Positions 17,296 to 25,001 of a stretch of 42,849 bases of DNA are shown piece by piece (the stretch's first letter is position 1; every line of letters starts with the position of its first letter). Below the pieces are notes generated by a model that searched no databases, was not told the origin of the DNA, and worked only from the letters and a program-made list of their open reading frames with translations. The stretch is from Chloroflexota bacterium. GTDB taxonomy: Bacteria > Chloroflexota > Dehalococcoidia > Bin125. The stretch spans positions 1 through 42,849 of the forward strand of contig QGNQ01000013.1 of assembly GCA_003228175.2 (NCBI GenBank), written 5' to 3'. The position numbers were made by a program, and so were the translations under genes.

Positions 17296-18552
17296 ATGGA
17301 CCTTGTAGCAGGCGCTGGGGTAGCAGGCGCTGGGGTACCAGGCGCAGGGCTGGTGCTGAGCGACTGGCGGCACGACACGTTCCTGGGCATTGAGATGGAG
17401 CAGTTCGTCGGGCTGGGCGTGCTGATCGGCGTGGTGGTCGCGTGGCAGCTGATCGTGACGCGCGGGATCGCGCTGCTGATGCACCGGCGGATGCAGGAGA
17501 CGGACCGACGGGCGTTTTGGGATCGCGAGCGCCGACGGCTGAGCCTGCCGATTCTCTGGCTGGGCATCGCGGCGGTGATTCTGGTGGGCTTCCCGGTCTT
17601 GGATTTCGACCCGGATCTGGAGGACGTGGCGAAGACGATCGGCTCGCTGATCGGCGCGGCGGCGCTGGTTCTGCTGGGCTACCGCGGGATCGACATTTTC
17701 AGCGAGGTGCTGGCGGCGCGCGCGGCCGAGACCGAGACGAAGATGGACGACCAGTTGGTACCGGTGATCCGGACCAGCCTGCGCGTTGGCGTGACGGCGA
17801 TGGGCGGGTTGTTCATCCTCTCCAACCTGGACGTGAACGTGGCCTCGCTGATCGCCGGTGTAGGGCTGTTGGGGCTGGCCGTCGCGTTGGCCGCGCAAGA
17901 CACGGTGAAGAACTTCCTGGGCGGGCTGACGATCTTCGCGGATAAGCCGTTCCAGATCGGCGACTGGATCGTGATCGGGGGGGTCGAGGGGACGGTGGAG
18001 GAGGTGGGGCTGCGATCGACGCGGGTGCGCACGTTTCACAACTCGGTGGTGACGGTGCCGAACTACACGTTCACGGATAACAACGTGGACAACATGGGCG
18101 CGCGCGCCTGGCGTCGCTATTCGACGACGCTGGGGCTGTCGTATGCGACGACGCCGGAGCAGATGCAGGCCTTCGTGGAGGGGGTGCGGGCGATCATTCG
18201 GGCCAACCCGGGGATGCGCAAGGACTACTACATCGTGGAGTTCAAGGCGCTCGGGGCCTCGAGCATGGATGTGATGCTGTACTGCTTCATGTCGGCGGGG
18301 GACTGGAACGAGGAGATGCGCATCCGCCATGTGCTGAATCTGGACATCGTGCGGCTGGCGCAGCGGCTGCAGGTGCAGTTCGCCTTCCCCACGCAGACGG
18401 TGCATATCGACTCGGCGCCCGGCCAGCCTTTCCAGATGCCCGAGTCGCCGCCGCCGGATCAGCTGGCCGCGGCGATCAACGATTTCGGCCCCGACGGATC
18501 GGCCGGACAGCGCGCCGACCAACCGCTGACCTCTGGCTTCGACAATGGATAG
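17296..18552 (+). CDS. MscS-family mechanosensitive ion channel
   Basis: A 418-residue membrane protein. An extracellular start and three N-terminal helices (FVGLGVLIGVVVAWQLIV; LSLPILWLGIAAVILVGF; TIGSLIGAAALVLLGY) lead into the MscS core. Pore helix TM3 is SLIAGVGLLGLAVALAAQDTVKNFLGG (about 191-217), with the Gly/Ala pattern and Q-D-T-x-x-N turn typical of MscS. The beta domain follows (PFQIGDWIVIGGVEGTVEEVGLRSTRVRT...VTVPN), then the alpha/beta C-terminal domain. The first 15 residues are a VAGAG repeat encoded by a 15-bp DNA repeat, so translation may instead begin at ATG 17395. It would release solutes under osmotic downshock. Confidence 0.92.
   Translation: MDLVAGAGVAGAGVPGAGLVLSDWRHDTFLGIEMEQFVGLGVLIGVVVAWQLIVTRGIALLMHRRMQETDRRAFWDRERRRLSLPILWLGIAAVILVGFPVLDFDPDLEDVAKTIGSLIGAAALVLLGYRGIDIFSEVLAARAAETETKMDDQLVPVIRTSLRVGVTAMGGLFILSNLDVNVASLIAGVGLLGLAVALAAQDTVKNFLGGLTIFADKPFQIGDWIVIGGVEGTVEEVGLRSTRVRTFHNSVVTVPNYTFTDNNVDNMGARAWRRYSTTLGLSYATTPEQMQAFVEGVRAIIRANPGMRKDYYIVEFKALGASSMDVMLYCFMSAGDWNEEMRIRHVLNLDIVRLAQRLQVQFAFPTQTVHIDSAPGQPFQMPESPPPDQLAAAINDFGPDGSAGQRADQPLTSGFDNG
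17306..17350 (+). repeat. 15-bp tandem repeat at the MscS gene start
   Basis: TAGCAGGCGCTGGGG occurs twice (17306-17320, 17321-17335) and is followed by the variant TACCAGGCGCAGGGC (17336-17350). In frame it gives VAGAG-VAGAG-VPGAG. It is either a low-complexity N-terminus or a leader repeat if the true start is further downstream. Confidence 0.8.
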
Positions 18553-18690
18553 CGGCTTCGCAGGAGGATACCGGCGTCGCCGGGGGCGGAGGCGGCGGCC
18601 GTGAGATCGGGCTTGGGCGGGCACGTGCGGGCGGCGGCAGGGTTGCGCTAGGATCCGCTCGATCGCACTACGGACAGAGGGGCGGCAGCT

Positions 18691-19638
18691 ATGCGCGACT
18701 TCCCGATCGGCGTGCACTTGGGGTTCCGCGAAGCGAACGTGATGCTGGAACGCACACGGGTGGCGGACGCGGCCGGTCTGAACATGGTGTGGAGCACCGT
18801 GGGGGGCGCTGCGCCCGACCCGTTGGTCGTGTTTGGCCGGGCGGCGGGGGAGACGACGATTGGGTTTGGGACGAGCATTGTGCCGACGTATCCGCGGCAC
18901 CCGATTGTGATGGCGTCGCAAGCGCTGGCGCTGGAGCAGCTTGCGCCGGGGCGGCTGCGGTTGGGGATCGGCCCGAGCCACAAGGCGGTGATCGAGGGGA
19001 TGTTCGGGCTGGGCTTCGAGCGACCGCTGGCGCACTTGCGGGAATACGTCGGCATCCTGCGTGCGCTGCTGCACGAGGGGTCCGTGAAGGTGCAGGGCGA
19101 GCAGCTGAGCGCGCAGGCGCGGATCGATGCGCCGGCGCCGGTGCCGATTCTGGTGGCGGCGCTGCGACCGCGGGCCTACCGGCTGGCGGGGGAGCTGAGT
19201 GACGGCGCGATCTCTTGGATGTCGCCGCTGCCGTACCTGCGCGACCAGGCCGGACCGGCGATCGCGGCCGGCGCGAGGACGGGTGGGCGGGCGGCGCCGC
19301 CGCTGATCGCGCACGTGCCGGTGGTGGTGTCGGAGGATCGCGAGAGCGTGCGGGCGGCATTCGCGTCGGCGTTTGGGAACTACCAGCGGATGCCGTTCTA
19401 CGAGCAGATGATGCTGGAGGCAGGGCTGGAAGATGCCCGCGGGGACGTGCTCACCGAGACGATGGCGGACGCGTTGGTGATCTCCGGCGACGAGAACGCG
19501 GTGGCGGAGCGGGTGCAGGGGCTGCCCAGTTTCGGTGTCGGTGAGTTGCTGGCGGACATCGTGGATACGGGGGAGACGGGCGGGCGCGATCGGGCGCGGA
19601 CGCTGGAGTTGCTGGGGGCGCTGGCGAAGGACGGGTAG
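18691..19638 (+). CDS. Luciferase-like (LLM-class) F420-dependent oxidoreductase
   Basis: A 315-residue TIM-barrel protein of the bacterial luciferase-like monooxygenase superfamily. Typical blocks are FPIGVHLGFREANVMLERTRVADAAGLNMVWSTVGG (barrel start), GFGTSIVPTYPRHPIVMASQALALEQLAPGRLRLGIGPSH (flavin-proximal strand and loop) and VPILVAALRPRAYRLAGELSDGAISWMSP. This pattern favours F420 over FMN, but the substrate is unknown. A -10-like TAGGAT lies at 18649-18654, giving a leader of about 35 nt. It ends convergent with the small minus-strand gene, with a weak GGCGGC/GCCGCC hairpin (19656-19675) between them. Confidence 0.88.
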   Translation: MRDFPIGVHLGFREANVMLERTRVADAAGLNMVWSTVGGAAPDPLVVFGRAAGETTIGFGTSIVPTYPRHPIVMASQALALEQLAPGRLRLGIGPSHKAVIEGMFGLGFERPLAHLREYVGILRALLHEGSVKVQGEQLSAQARIDAPAPVPILVAALRPRAYRLAGELSDGAISWMSPLPYLRDQAGPAIAAGARTGGRAAPPLIAHVPVVVSEDRESVRAAFASAFGNYQRMPFYEQMMLEAGLEDARGDVLTETMADALVISGDENAVAERVQGLPSFGVGELLADIVDTGETGGRDRARTLELLGALAKDG

Positions 19639-19692
19639 CCCCAGCCCAATGACCCGGCGGCGTTCGCCAGCCGCCAGCCCAGCGGCGCGCGG

Positions 19693-19983
19693 TCAGGCCA
19701 GCTTGGCTCTCCCAGCCTGCATCTCGGCCGGGTTCATTACGGGCGTGAACTCCACCGAGGCGTTCATGTTCTGGAAGAGCGGCTCGCTGATTGCCGGGAT
19801 GTCGGACGGATCTGTGAGGTCAAAAAAGATCAGAGCGAACCGCCCGCCTTCGTCTGTACCGAGGTAAGCCGACTCGGGCTGCACCATCTCCATCACCTTC
19901 TGTAGTGCCGCCGGTCCGCTCCCGTCGGAGATCCCGGCGTTCCCGGCCTCGACGGGGATTCTGGCTCGCATCATCATTCGCAT
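19693..19983 (-). CDS. Small DUF3303-like ABM-type protein
   Basis: A 96-residue protein starting at ATG 19983, with GAAGGGA 6 nt upstream, so the longer frame upstream is not used. It has a ferredoxin-like dimeric alpha/beta-barrel pattern: MMMRARIPVEAGN strand, GSGPAALQKVMEMVQPES helix, AYLGTDEGGRFALIFFDLTDPSDIPAI, and FTPVMNPAEMQAG. Similar small proteins are common in high-GC bacteria and are unassigned. It is divergent from the HxlR-family gene, whose operators lie in the shared 110-bp gap, so it is a likely target of that regulator. Confidence 0.8.
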   Translation of the reverse strand: MRMMMRARIPVEAGNAGISDGSGPAALQKVMEMVQPESAYLGTDEGGRFALIFFDLTDPSDIPAISEPLFQNMNASVEFTPVMNPAEMQAGRAKLA

Positions 19984-20026
19984 GAGTTTTCCCTTCGGGT
20001 GGCGGGCTCCGGCCCGACTGTTCAGG

Positions 20027-20070
20027 ACTTGCAATTTGCAAGCTACACTGGGGACTTGATATTTGCAAGT
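20027..20070. promoter_or_regulatory. Pair of palindromic operators between DUF3303-like gene and HxlR regulator
   Basis: ACTTGCAATTTGCAAGC (20027-20043) contains the perfect palindrome CTTGCAA-T-TTGCAAG. ACTTGATATTTGCAAGT (20054-20070) is a second 17-bp copy with arms ACTTG...CAAGT. Their starts are 27 bp apart. Both lie in the divergent promoter region and are AT-rich compared with the surroundings. They are the probable binding sites of the adjacent winged-helix regulator. Confidence 0.75.
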
Positions 20071-20093
20071 ACCTATTCGACGATGGAGATGAG

Positions 20094-20744
20094 ATGACCG
20101 CAAAGCGCCGCTACCGGCTGCTCTGCCCGATCGCTCGAGCCCTCGACGCCATCGGCGATCGATGGGCGCTGCTGATCGTGCGTGACCTGCATGCCGGGCC
20201 GGCTCGGTTCCAGGACCTCGAAACCGGTCTCGGCATCGCCACCAACCTGTTGTCCACCCGGCTCGCCGAACTGACCAAAGCGGGGCTGATCGAGAAATCG
20301 ACCGACACGGGACGGAGCGGCTACCAGCTCACCGAGGTCGGCCGTCACACAGACAAGCTGCTCTGGGAACTCTCCCGCTTTGGGGGCCTACTCGACCCGG
20401 ACCCCGATCCTCGCGAACCCGGGAACCTACGAACGATCGCGCTGCCACTACGTCTGATGCTCGGAGCTGTGCCCGACCGCCCTCACCTGGTGGCCCGCTT
20501 ACTCGTGGACGACGACAGCTTCACCATCACTTCCAGCGCCGACGGAGTCGAAGTCGAATACGGAGAGACGGCCAGCCAACCGGACCTCGTGGTCCGCGCC
20601 GACTACGAAGGATTCCTCGATGCCGGTGAAGGGCGTATCTCACTCGACGAGTTCACCACCGACCACCTTGAGATCATCCACGGCGCCGCTCACGCTGACG
20701 CCTTCCTCACCCTGATGACCCGGGCGATGACCAACTCTGGGTAA
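20094..20744 (+). CDS. HxlR-family transcriptional regulator with SCP2-like C-terminal domain
   Basis: A 216-residue cytoplasmic DNA-binding protein. The HxlR winged helix occupies about 8-100: CPIARALDAIGDRWALLIVRDLHAGPARFQDLETGLGIATNLLSTRLAELTKAGLIEK, then the wing GYQLTEVGRHTDKLLWELSRFGG. The C-terminal half (SFTITSSADGVEVEYGETASQPDLVVRADYEGFLDAGEGRIS) looks like a sterol-carrier/SCP2-type ligand domain, as in several actinobacterial members. The start ATG has GGAGATGAG upstream. Codon use is less GC-rich in style than the neighbours, so recent acquisition together with the divergent DUF3303-like gene is possible. It probably binds the two palindromes upstream and regulates both genes. Confidence 0.88.
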   Translation: MTAKRRYRLLCPIARALDAIGDRWALLIVRDLHAGPARFQDLETGLGIATNLLSTRLAELTKAGLIEKSTDTGRSGYQLTEVGRHTDKLLWELSRFGGLLDPDPDPREPGNLRTIALPLRLMLGAVPDRPHLVARLLVDDDSFTITSSADGVEVEYGETASQPDLVVRADYEGFLDAGEGRISLDEFTTDHLEIIHGAAHADAFLTLMTRAMTNSG

Positions 20745-20948
20745 ATCCCCATTCGATGCGTGGCCGACGCACCGGGAATGGCAGCCGTCGTCTCTGGTCT
20801 GGGTGGGTCCGGCGGCGGCGAGCGGGCGGCAGGATGTACGTCACGCGGGCGTCCTCGGGCGCTGATGCGGTCCGGATCTCTGCCTGAGCGACGGTCGGGG
20901 CATCGGCAAATCGGCGTCCCGCGGGGAGCGCGGGGAGCGCGGGGGCCG
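20745..20948. other. Intergenic region without a gene
   Basis: I find no convincing protein or RNA gene here. It contains a short direct repeat (GCGGGGAGC / GCGGGGAGC near 20921-20938) just before the promoter-like TACACT of the next element. Short frames on either strand are arginine/proline-rich and not protein-like. Confidence 0.5.
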
Positions 20949-21127
20949 TACACTAGCCGGGCATCGGTCCTGCGACCGAGCCCGGAAGAGCGTTATGCCG
21001 GAACGAGCATATTGAGCGGCAGCCGCCCGGGCATAGATAATCACTGGACTTGCGAACCCACACGAGGATCCGTCTTGGGGACGGGCCTCGCATGGCCGGC
21101 GACCGCCGGCAGGAAGGACCGCCGCCC
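20949..21127 (+). promoter_or_regulatory. Promoter and structured 5' leader of the aldehyde ferredoxin oxidoreductase gene
   Basis: TACACT (20949-20954) matches the -10 used by other genes in the window. Hairpin 1 begins 2 nt after it: CCGGGC + TCGGTC (20957-20969, one bulged A) pairs with GACCGA + GCCCGG (20974-20985), 12 bp with loop CTGC. Hairpin 2: TATGCCGG (20994-21001) pairs with CCGGGCATA (21027-21035, one bulge). About 90 nt more lead to the GTG start, with AGGAAGGA upstream of it. A structured leader of about 165 nt before a pterin-cofactor enzyme could be a cis-regulatory RNA; which kind is not known. Confidence 0.45.
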
Positions 21128-22996
21128 GTGCCCGAAGAACTCGCCTTTAACGGCAAGATCCTGAATGTGAACCTCAGCAACGGAGAGGTCACGCCAGAGG
21201 ACATCCCGGAGCAGATGTACAAGGACTACCTGGGCGGCTACGGCCTGGGTGCACGCCTGCTGTTCGATCGGATCCCGCAAGGTGCGGATCCGATGGGTCC
21301 GGAGAACGTGCTGGGCCTGATGCCCGGTGTGATGACGGGCACGCCGATCTTCGGCAACCGCTTCCAGGCGGTGTGCAAGAGCCCGTCGACGGGCGGCTGG
21401 GGCGACGCCAACTGTGGCGGCGACTTTGGTCCCTATCTGAAGTTCGCGGGCTGGGACGGGATTCTGCTGTACGGGCAGTCGGACAAGCCGGTCTACATCT
21501 TGATCGATGACGACAAGGTGAGCGTGGAGGACGCGTCGGGCTACTGGGGCATGGACGCGATCAGCGCGGAGAAGAAGTTCAAGGACGAGTACGGCAAGAA
21601 GACGTCCGTGGCGCTAATTGGCCAATCGGGCGAGAACCTGTCGTACCTGTCGGGGATCTGCAACGAGCACGGCCGGCTGGCGGCGCGCTCCGGTGTGGGC
21701 GCGGTGATGGGCTCGAAGCGGGTCAAGGCCGTGGTGGTGAAGTCGACGCGGCAGATGATTCAGCAGCACGATAAAGAAGCGCGCGCGATGATGAAGGACT
21801 CGCTGGACAACTTCGCGGCCCCGCTGCGGGACTTCTTCCGCAGCTTCGGGACGACGGGCATCACGGCCGGCTCGGCGCACAGCGGCGACTCGCCGGTGCG
21901 CAACTGGGGCGGGGTGGGTGTCGAGGTCTTCACGGACGTGGCGGGCCTGCAGGGCCCCGTGGTGAACGAGAAGATGACGAAGCACTACGCGTGCTGGCAC
22001 TGCCCGCTGGCCTGCGGCGCGGAGAGTGTGGAGTCGACGAACCCGAAGTACCCGTACCCGAAGAACACGCATCGTCCCGAGTACGAGACGATGGGCGCGT
22101 TTGGGACGATGAACCTGATCAACGACCTGGACTTCCTGATTCACGCCAACCACGTGTGCAACGAGTACGGGCTGGACACGATTGGCGCGGGCGGGGCGAT
22201 TTCGTTCGCGATCGAGTGCTTTGAGAACGGGATCATTACGAAGGAAGACACGGACGGGCTGGAGCTGCGCTGGGGCGGCGACGACGCCGCGATGGACTTG
22301 CTGCACAAGATCGGCAAGCGTGAGGGCTTCGGCGATGTGCTGGCCGACGGCGTGAAGGTCGCGGCGGAGAAGATCGGCAACGGCAGCGAGGCCTACGCGA
22401 TCCACATCGGCGGGCAAGAACTGCCGATGCACGACCCGAAGCTGCAGCCGGAGTTCCACACGACCTACCGCCTGGACCCGACGCCCGCGCGCCACACCCA
22501 GTACGAGGGCAACAGCGTCTTTGGCGGGCCGGCGTACCCCAAGGCGCCGAAGGACTTCCAGGACTACGCCAACCGCGGCGAGCACCACAAGGGCGCCAGC
22601 GAGTACATGCACGTGGTGAATGCAACGGGCATGTGCCAGTTCATCATGATGGCGGCCCCGACGGAGCAGTTCCCGGAGTGGATCAACAAGGTCACGGGCT
22701 GGAACATGACCGGCGATGAGCTGCAGCAGGCCGGCGAGCGGATCGGCAACTTGCGGATGGCGTTTGAGGTGCGGGAAGGCAACAACCCGCTCGCCCGCCA
22801 GGTGCCCAGCCGCCTGACCGGCCAGGAGGGCCAGGCGCAGACGGTGGGCCCGCTGAAGGACGTGATCCTGGACACCGAAACGATGGAGACCGACTTCCTG
22901 GAGGCTTGCGGCTGGGACACGACCAACTGCACGCCGAGCCGCGCCAAGCTGGAGTCGTTGGGCCTGTCGGACGTGGCCGACGCGCTTAAGGTCTAG
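21128..22996 (+). CDS. aor: Tungsten-dependent aldehyde ferredoxin oxidoreductase (AOR family)
   Basis: A 622-residue cytoplasmic enzyme oxidising aldehydes to acids with ferredoxin, using tungsto-bispterin and a [4Fe-4S] cluster. N-domain blocks: NGKILNVNLSNGEVTPEDIP, DYLGGYGLGARLL, ENVLGLMPGVMTGTPIFGNRFQAVCKSPSTGGWGDANCGGDFGPYLKFAGWDGI. Cluster ligands are C289, C292 and C296 (CWHCPLAC) plus C503 (TGMCQF), matching P. furiosus AOR C288/C291/C295/C494. Pterin-binding GAGGAISFAIE and KREGFGDVLADGV are present. The GTG start at 21128 is chosen because AGGAAGGA precedes it; ATG codons further up (21050, 21091) lead into non-family sequence. It stands alone between a long leader and a terminator; no ferredoxin or pterin gene is adjacent. 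Confidence 0.95.
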   Translation: MPEELAFNGKILNVNLSNGEVTPEDIPEQMYKDYLGGYGLGARLLFDRIPQGADPMGPENVLGLMPGVMTGTPIFGNRFQAVCKSPSTGGWGDANCGGDFGPYLKFAGWDGILLYGQSDKPVYILIDDDKVSVEDASGYWGMDAISAEKKFKDEYGKKTSVALIGQSGENLSYLSGICNEHGRLAARSGVGAVMGSKRVKAVVVKSTRQMIQQHDKEARAMMKDSLDNFAAPLRDFFRSFGTTGITAGSAHSGDSPVRNWGGVGVEVFTDVAGLQGPVVNEKMTKHYACWHCPLACGAESVESTNPKYPYPKNTHRPEYETMGAFGTMNLINDLDFLIHANHVCNEYGLDTIGAGGAISFAIECFENGIITKEDTDGLELRWGGDDAAMDLLHKIGKREGFGDVLADGVKVAAEKIGNGSEAYAIHIGGQELPMHDPKLQPEFHTTYRLDPTPARHTQYEGNSVFGGPAYPKAPKDFQDYANRGEHHKGASEYMHVVNATGMCQFIMMAAPTEQFPEWINKVTGWNMTGDELQQAGERIGNLRMAFEVREGNNPLARQVPSRLTGQEGQAQTVGPLKDVILDTETMETDFLEACGWDTTNCTPSRAKLESLGLSDVADALKV

Positions 22997-23015
22997 CGCG
23001 GAATCGAGTCATTGC

Positions 23016-23049
23016 AGAGGGCGGGCCGCGGGGCCCGCCCTCTTGTGTG
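23016..23049 (+). terminator. Rho-independent terminator after the AOR gene
   Basis: AGAGGGCGGGCC (23016-23027) and GGCCCGCCCTCT (23032-23043) form a perfect 12-bp stem with loop GCGG, followed by TGTGTG. The T-run is weak, but the stem is very strong and well placed 20 nt after the stop. Confidence 0.82.
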
Positions 23050-23135
23050 CTCACGGGTGTTCAGGGGCGGGTGATGCCCGCCTTGTTGCGCGTTCCAGGC
23101 TCTGCGTCTGGAGGCAGGTGAAAAGGGGTTCAGCG

Positions 23136-24023
23136 ATGGTGTTGCAGGATCAGGTGGTGTTCGTGACGGGGGCGTCGCGGGGGTTCGGGGAGGCGGCGAC
23201 GCTGGAGTTGGTGCAGCGCGGGCATCGGGTGGTGGCGACGATGCGCAGTCCGGACCGCGATGGACCGGGGCTACTGGCGGCGGCCGGTGCGCAGGCCGAT
23301 CGGATCGCGGTGACGTCGTGCGACGTGACGGACAGCGCCAGCGTTGATGCGGCGGTGGCGTTCGGGATCGAGACCTACGGCGGCGTCGACGCGGTGTTCA
23401 ACAACGCCGGCTACGGGCTCTACGGGCCCGTGGAGGAGTTGCAGGACGCCGAGGTGCTGCGGCAACTGGATACGAACGTGGTGGGGCAGATCCGCGTCGT
23501 ACGGGCAGTTGCGCCGGGCATGCGCGACCGTGGCAGCGGCAAGATCATCAACGTCTCGTCGCTGGCGGGGCGAATCTCGGGGCCGATGCTGGGGCTGTAT
23601 GCGGCGTCGAAGCACGCCGTGGAGGCGATGTCGGAGGCGTTGCGATTGGAGATCGCTGGGGCGGGCGTGGAGGTGACGATCCTGGAGCCGGGCATGTACA
23701 CGTCGGACTGGCAGACGGGGTCGCTGGATGTGACGCAGGTGGTGCGGGAGGGCACGAGCCGGATGCAGGCGATCGTGGAGGAGACGCTGGACGCGTTCCG
23801 GGCGCGCGCGAAGACGCGGCCGGGATCGCGAGCGGTGGCGGTCGCGGTGGCGGACATCGTGGAGTTGGAGCAGCCGCTGCCGGTGCGCTGGCCGGTGGGC
23901 GAGGACACGCAGCAGATGCTGGCGCTGCGGGCGTCGGTGAGCGACGCGCAATGGGAGGAGACGATGAAGCAGAGCGATGGGTATCGCGGGGTGTTCGTGC
24001 GGGCGGTCGAGCAGGCGCGCTAG
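23136..24023 (+). CDS. Short-chain dehydrogenase/reductase (SDR)
   Basis: A 295-residue classical SDR. The cofactor motif TGASRGFG (about 11-18; TGxxxGxG) starts the Rossmann fold. NNAGYG (about 88-93), the catalytic Ser in INVSSLAGR and YAASK (YxxxK, about 154-158) are all present. An Arg after strand 2 (TMRSPDR) suggests NADP preference. The C-terminal extension (GTSRMQAIVEETLDAF to the end) fits the group of about 280-300 residues often annotated as oxidoreductase/SDR family of unknown substrate. It is convergent with the methyltransferase gene and shares the CTAG at their stop codons. Confidence 0.9.
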   Translation: MVLQDQVVFVTGASRGFGEAATLELVQRGHRVVATMRSPDRDGPGLLAAAGAQADRIAVTSCDVTDSASVDAAVAFGIETYGGVDAVFNNAGYGLYGPVEELQDAEVLRQLDTNVVGQIRVVRAVAPGMRDRGSGKIINVSSLAGRISGPMLGLYAASKHAVEAMSEALRLEIAGAGVEVTILEPGMYTSDWQTGSLDVTQVVREGTSRMQAIVEETLDAFRARAKTRPGSRAVAVAVADIVELEQPLPVRWPVGEDTQQMLALRASVSDAQWEETMKQSDGYRGVFVRAVEQAR

Positions 24024-24931
24024 TCGTCGACCGGATCTGCGCCGGGCGGGGTCCAGGTGACGAGACCGACGCGGCTTTGATGGGGGGCGCGGACGGCGTC
24101 CGGGTTGGCGCTGGATGGGTCCGGCAGCAGCGAGTCGCTCAGGGCGGCGCGGAGGCGGTCGGCTTTCCCGCCCTGAGGAGTTAGCCAGAGCCGCCGCATC
24201 GCGGCCGCTTCGGCGTTGGCGCGGGAGTCGAAGCGCCAGGTGTGGGTGGTAACGAGCTTCATCTCCGGCAGGGCGCCACGGGCGAGGAGGAGGCCCAGGA
24301 AATCGCGCAGTCCGGGCAGCTCTGCCTGCGGCTCGCCGTGCACGTCCGGCCAGAGCGAGGCGAAGGTGGCGATCGGGCCGGGGCTCATCAGGAGGGCGGC
24401 GCAGGTCCGCGAGGCGGACGCTTCCAGGGCGTCGAGGAAGGGCCCGATCTCGGCGATGTCGTAGCCGACATGGGAGATGAAGGCGACGTCGGCCGGGAAG
24501 CCGGCGGGGTCGGGCAGGGGGCCGACGGGTGGGGGCCAGCGTTCGTCGCGGAGGTCAGTGTTGGTGATCTTGAACTCGTTCGCGGTCTCGCTAAAGACGG
24601 CGCGCATGGCTTGGCTGGGCTCGATGGCGATCAGACGTCGCACGGCCCGCGCGAGGCCGAGGCTGTAGCGACCGCCGCCGGCGCCCACGTCGAGCCAGAC
24701 GTCCTGCGGACGGGCGATGCCGAGCAGCGCGTTGAGGGCGGGGTCGTCGGTGCGGGTGGGGTCGGCGCGGAAGACGTCGGCGACGGGGGCATAGAAGTCG
24801 TCGCGTTCGGACTCCTCGCGGACGCGGTTGGCCTGGGCGTTGTTGGCACGGACCCGGGCTGCCCATTCTGTTTGGGCCATCCGCGCGGCGGGGGTGGCGT
24901 CTGGGGTGGGCTGGAGCGCGCGATTGGTCAT
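24020..24931 (-). CDS. Class I SAM-dependent methyltransferase
   Basis: A 303-residue protein from ATG 24931. The SAM-binding motif I is VWLDVGAGGGRYSLGLA (about 79-95), followed by acidic motif II RLIAIEPSQAM (about 99-109) and motif IV region ADVAFISHVGYDIAEIG. The N-terminal helices (WAARVRANNAQANRVREES) and the C-terminal extension are not diagnostic, so the methyl acceptor is unknown. The stop overlaps the stop of the SDR gene by 4 bp. The start region is divergent from the first PAC2 gene, 70 bp away. Confidence 0.82.
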   Translation of the reverse strand: MTNRALQPTPDATPAARMAQTEWAARVRANNAQANRVREESERDDFYAPVADVFRADPTRTDDPALNALLGIARPQDVWLDVGAGGGRYSLGLARAVRRLIAIEPSQAMRAVFSETANEFKITNTDLRDERWPPPVGPLPDPAGFPADVAFISHVGYDIAEIGPFLDALEASASRTCAALLMSPGPIATFASLWPDVHGEPQAELPGLRDFLGLLLARGALPEMKLVTTHTWRFDSRANAEAAAMRRLWLTPQGGKADRLRAALSDSLLPDPSSANPDAVRAPHQSRVGLVTWTPPGADPVDD

Positions 24932-24989
24932 GCGCTCATGGGAGCATGCAGGCGGCCCGGGTCGCAACTGTCCGAACGAGGGGGCCCGC

Positions 24990-24995
24990 TACACT
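24990..24995 (+). promoter_or_regulatory. -10 element of an apparent leaderless promoter (first PAC2 gene)
   Basis: TACACT ends 6 nt before the ATG at 25002, so a start site at normal distance would coincide with the A of ATG. There is no Shine-Dalgarno sequence. No clear TTGACA-type -35 is seen. The same layout precedes the second PAC2 gene and the degenerate kinase gene. Confidence 0.6.
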
Positions 24996-25001
24996 GCCAC
25001 G

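Noticed and set aside
16909-19314. 801-codon minus-strand frame opposite the ligase, MscS and luciferase-like genes
   Set aside because: It spans three well-supported plus-strand genes and has the typical antisense Arg/Pro/His composition.
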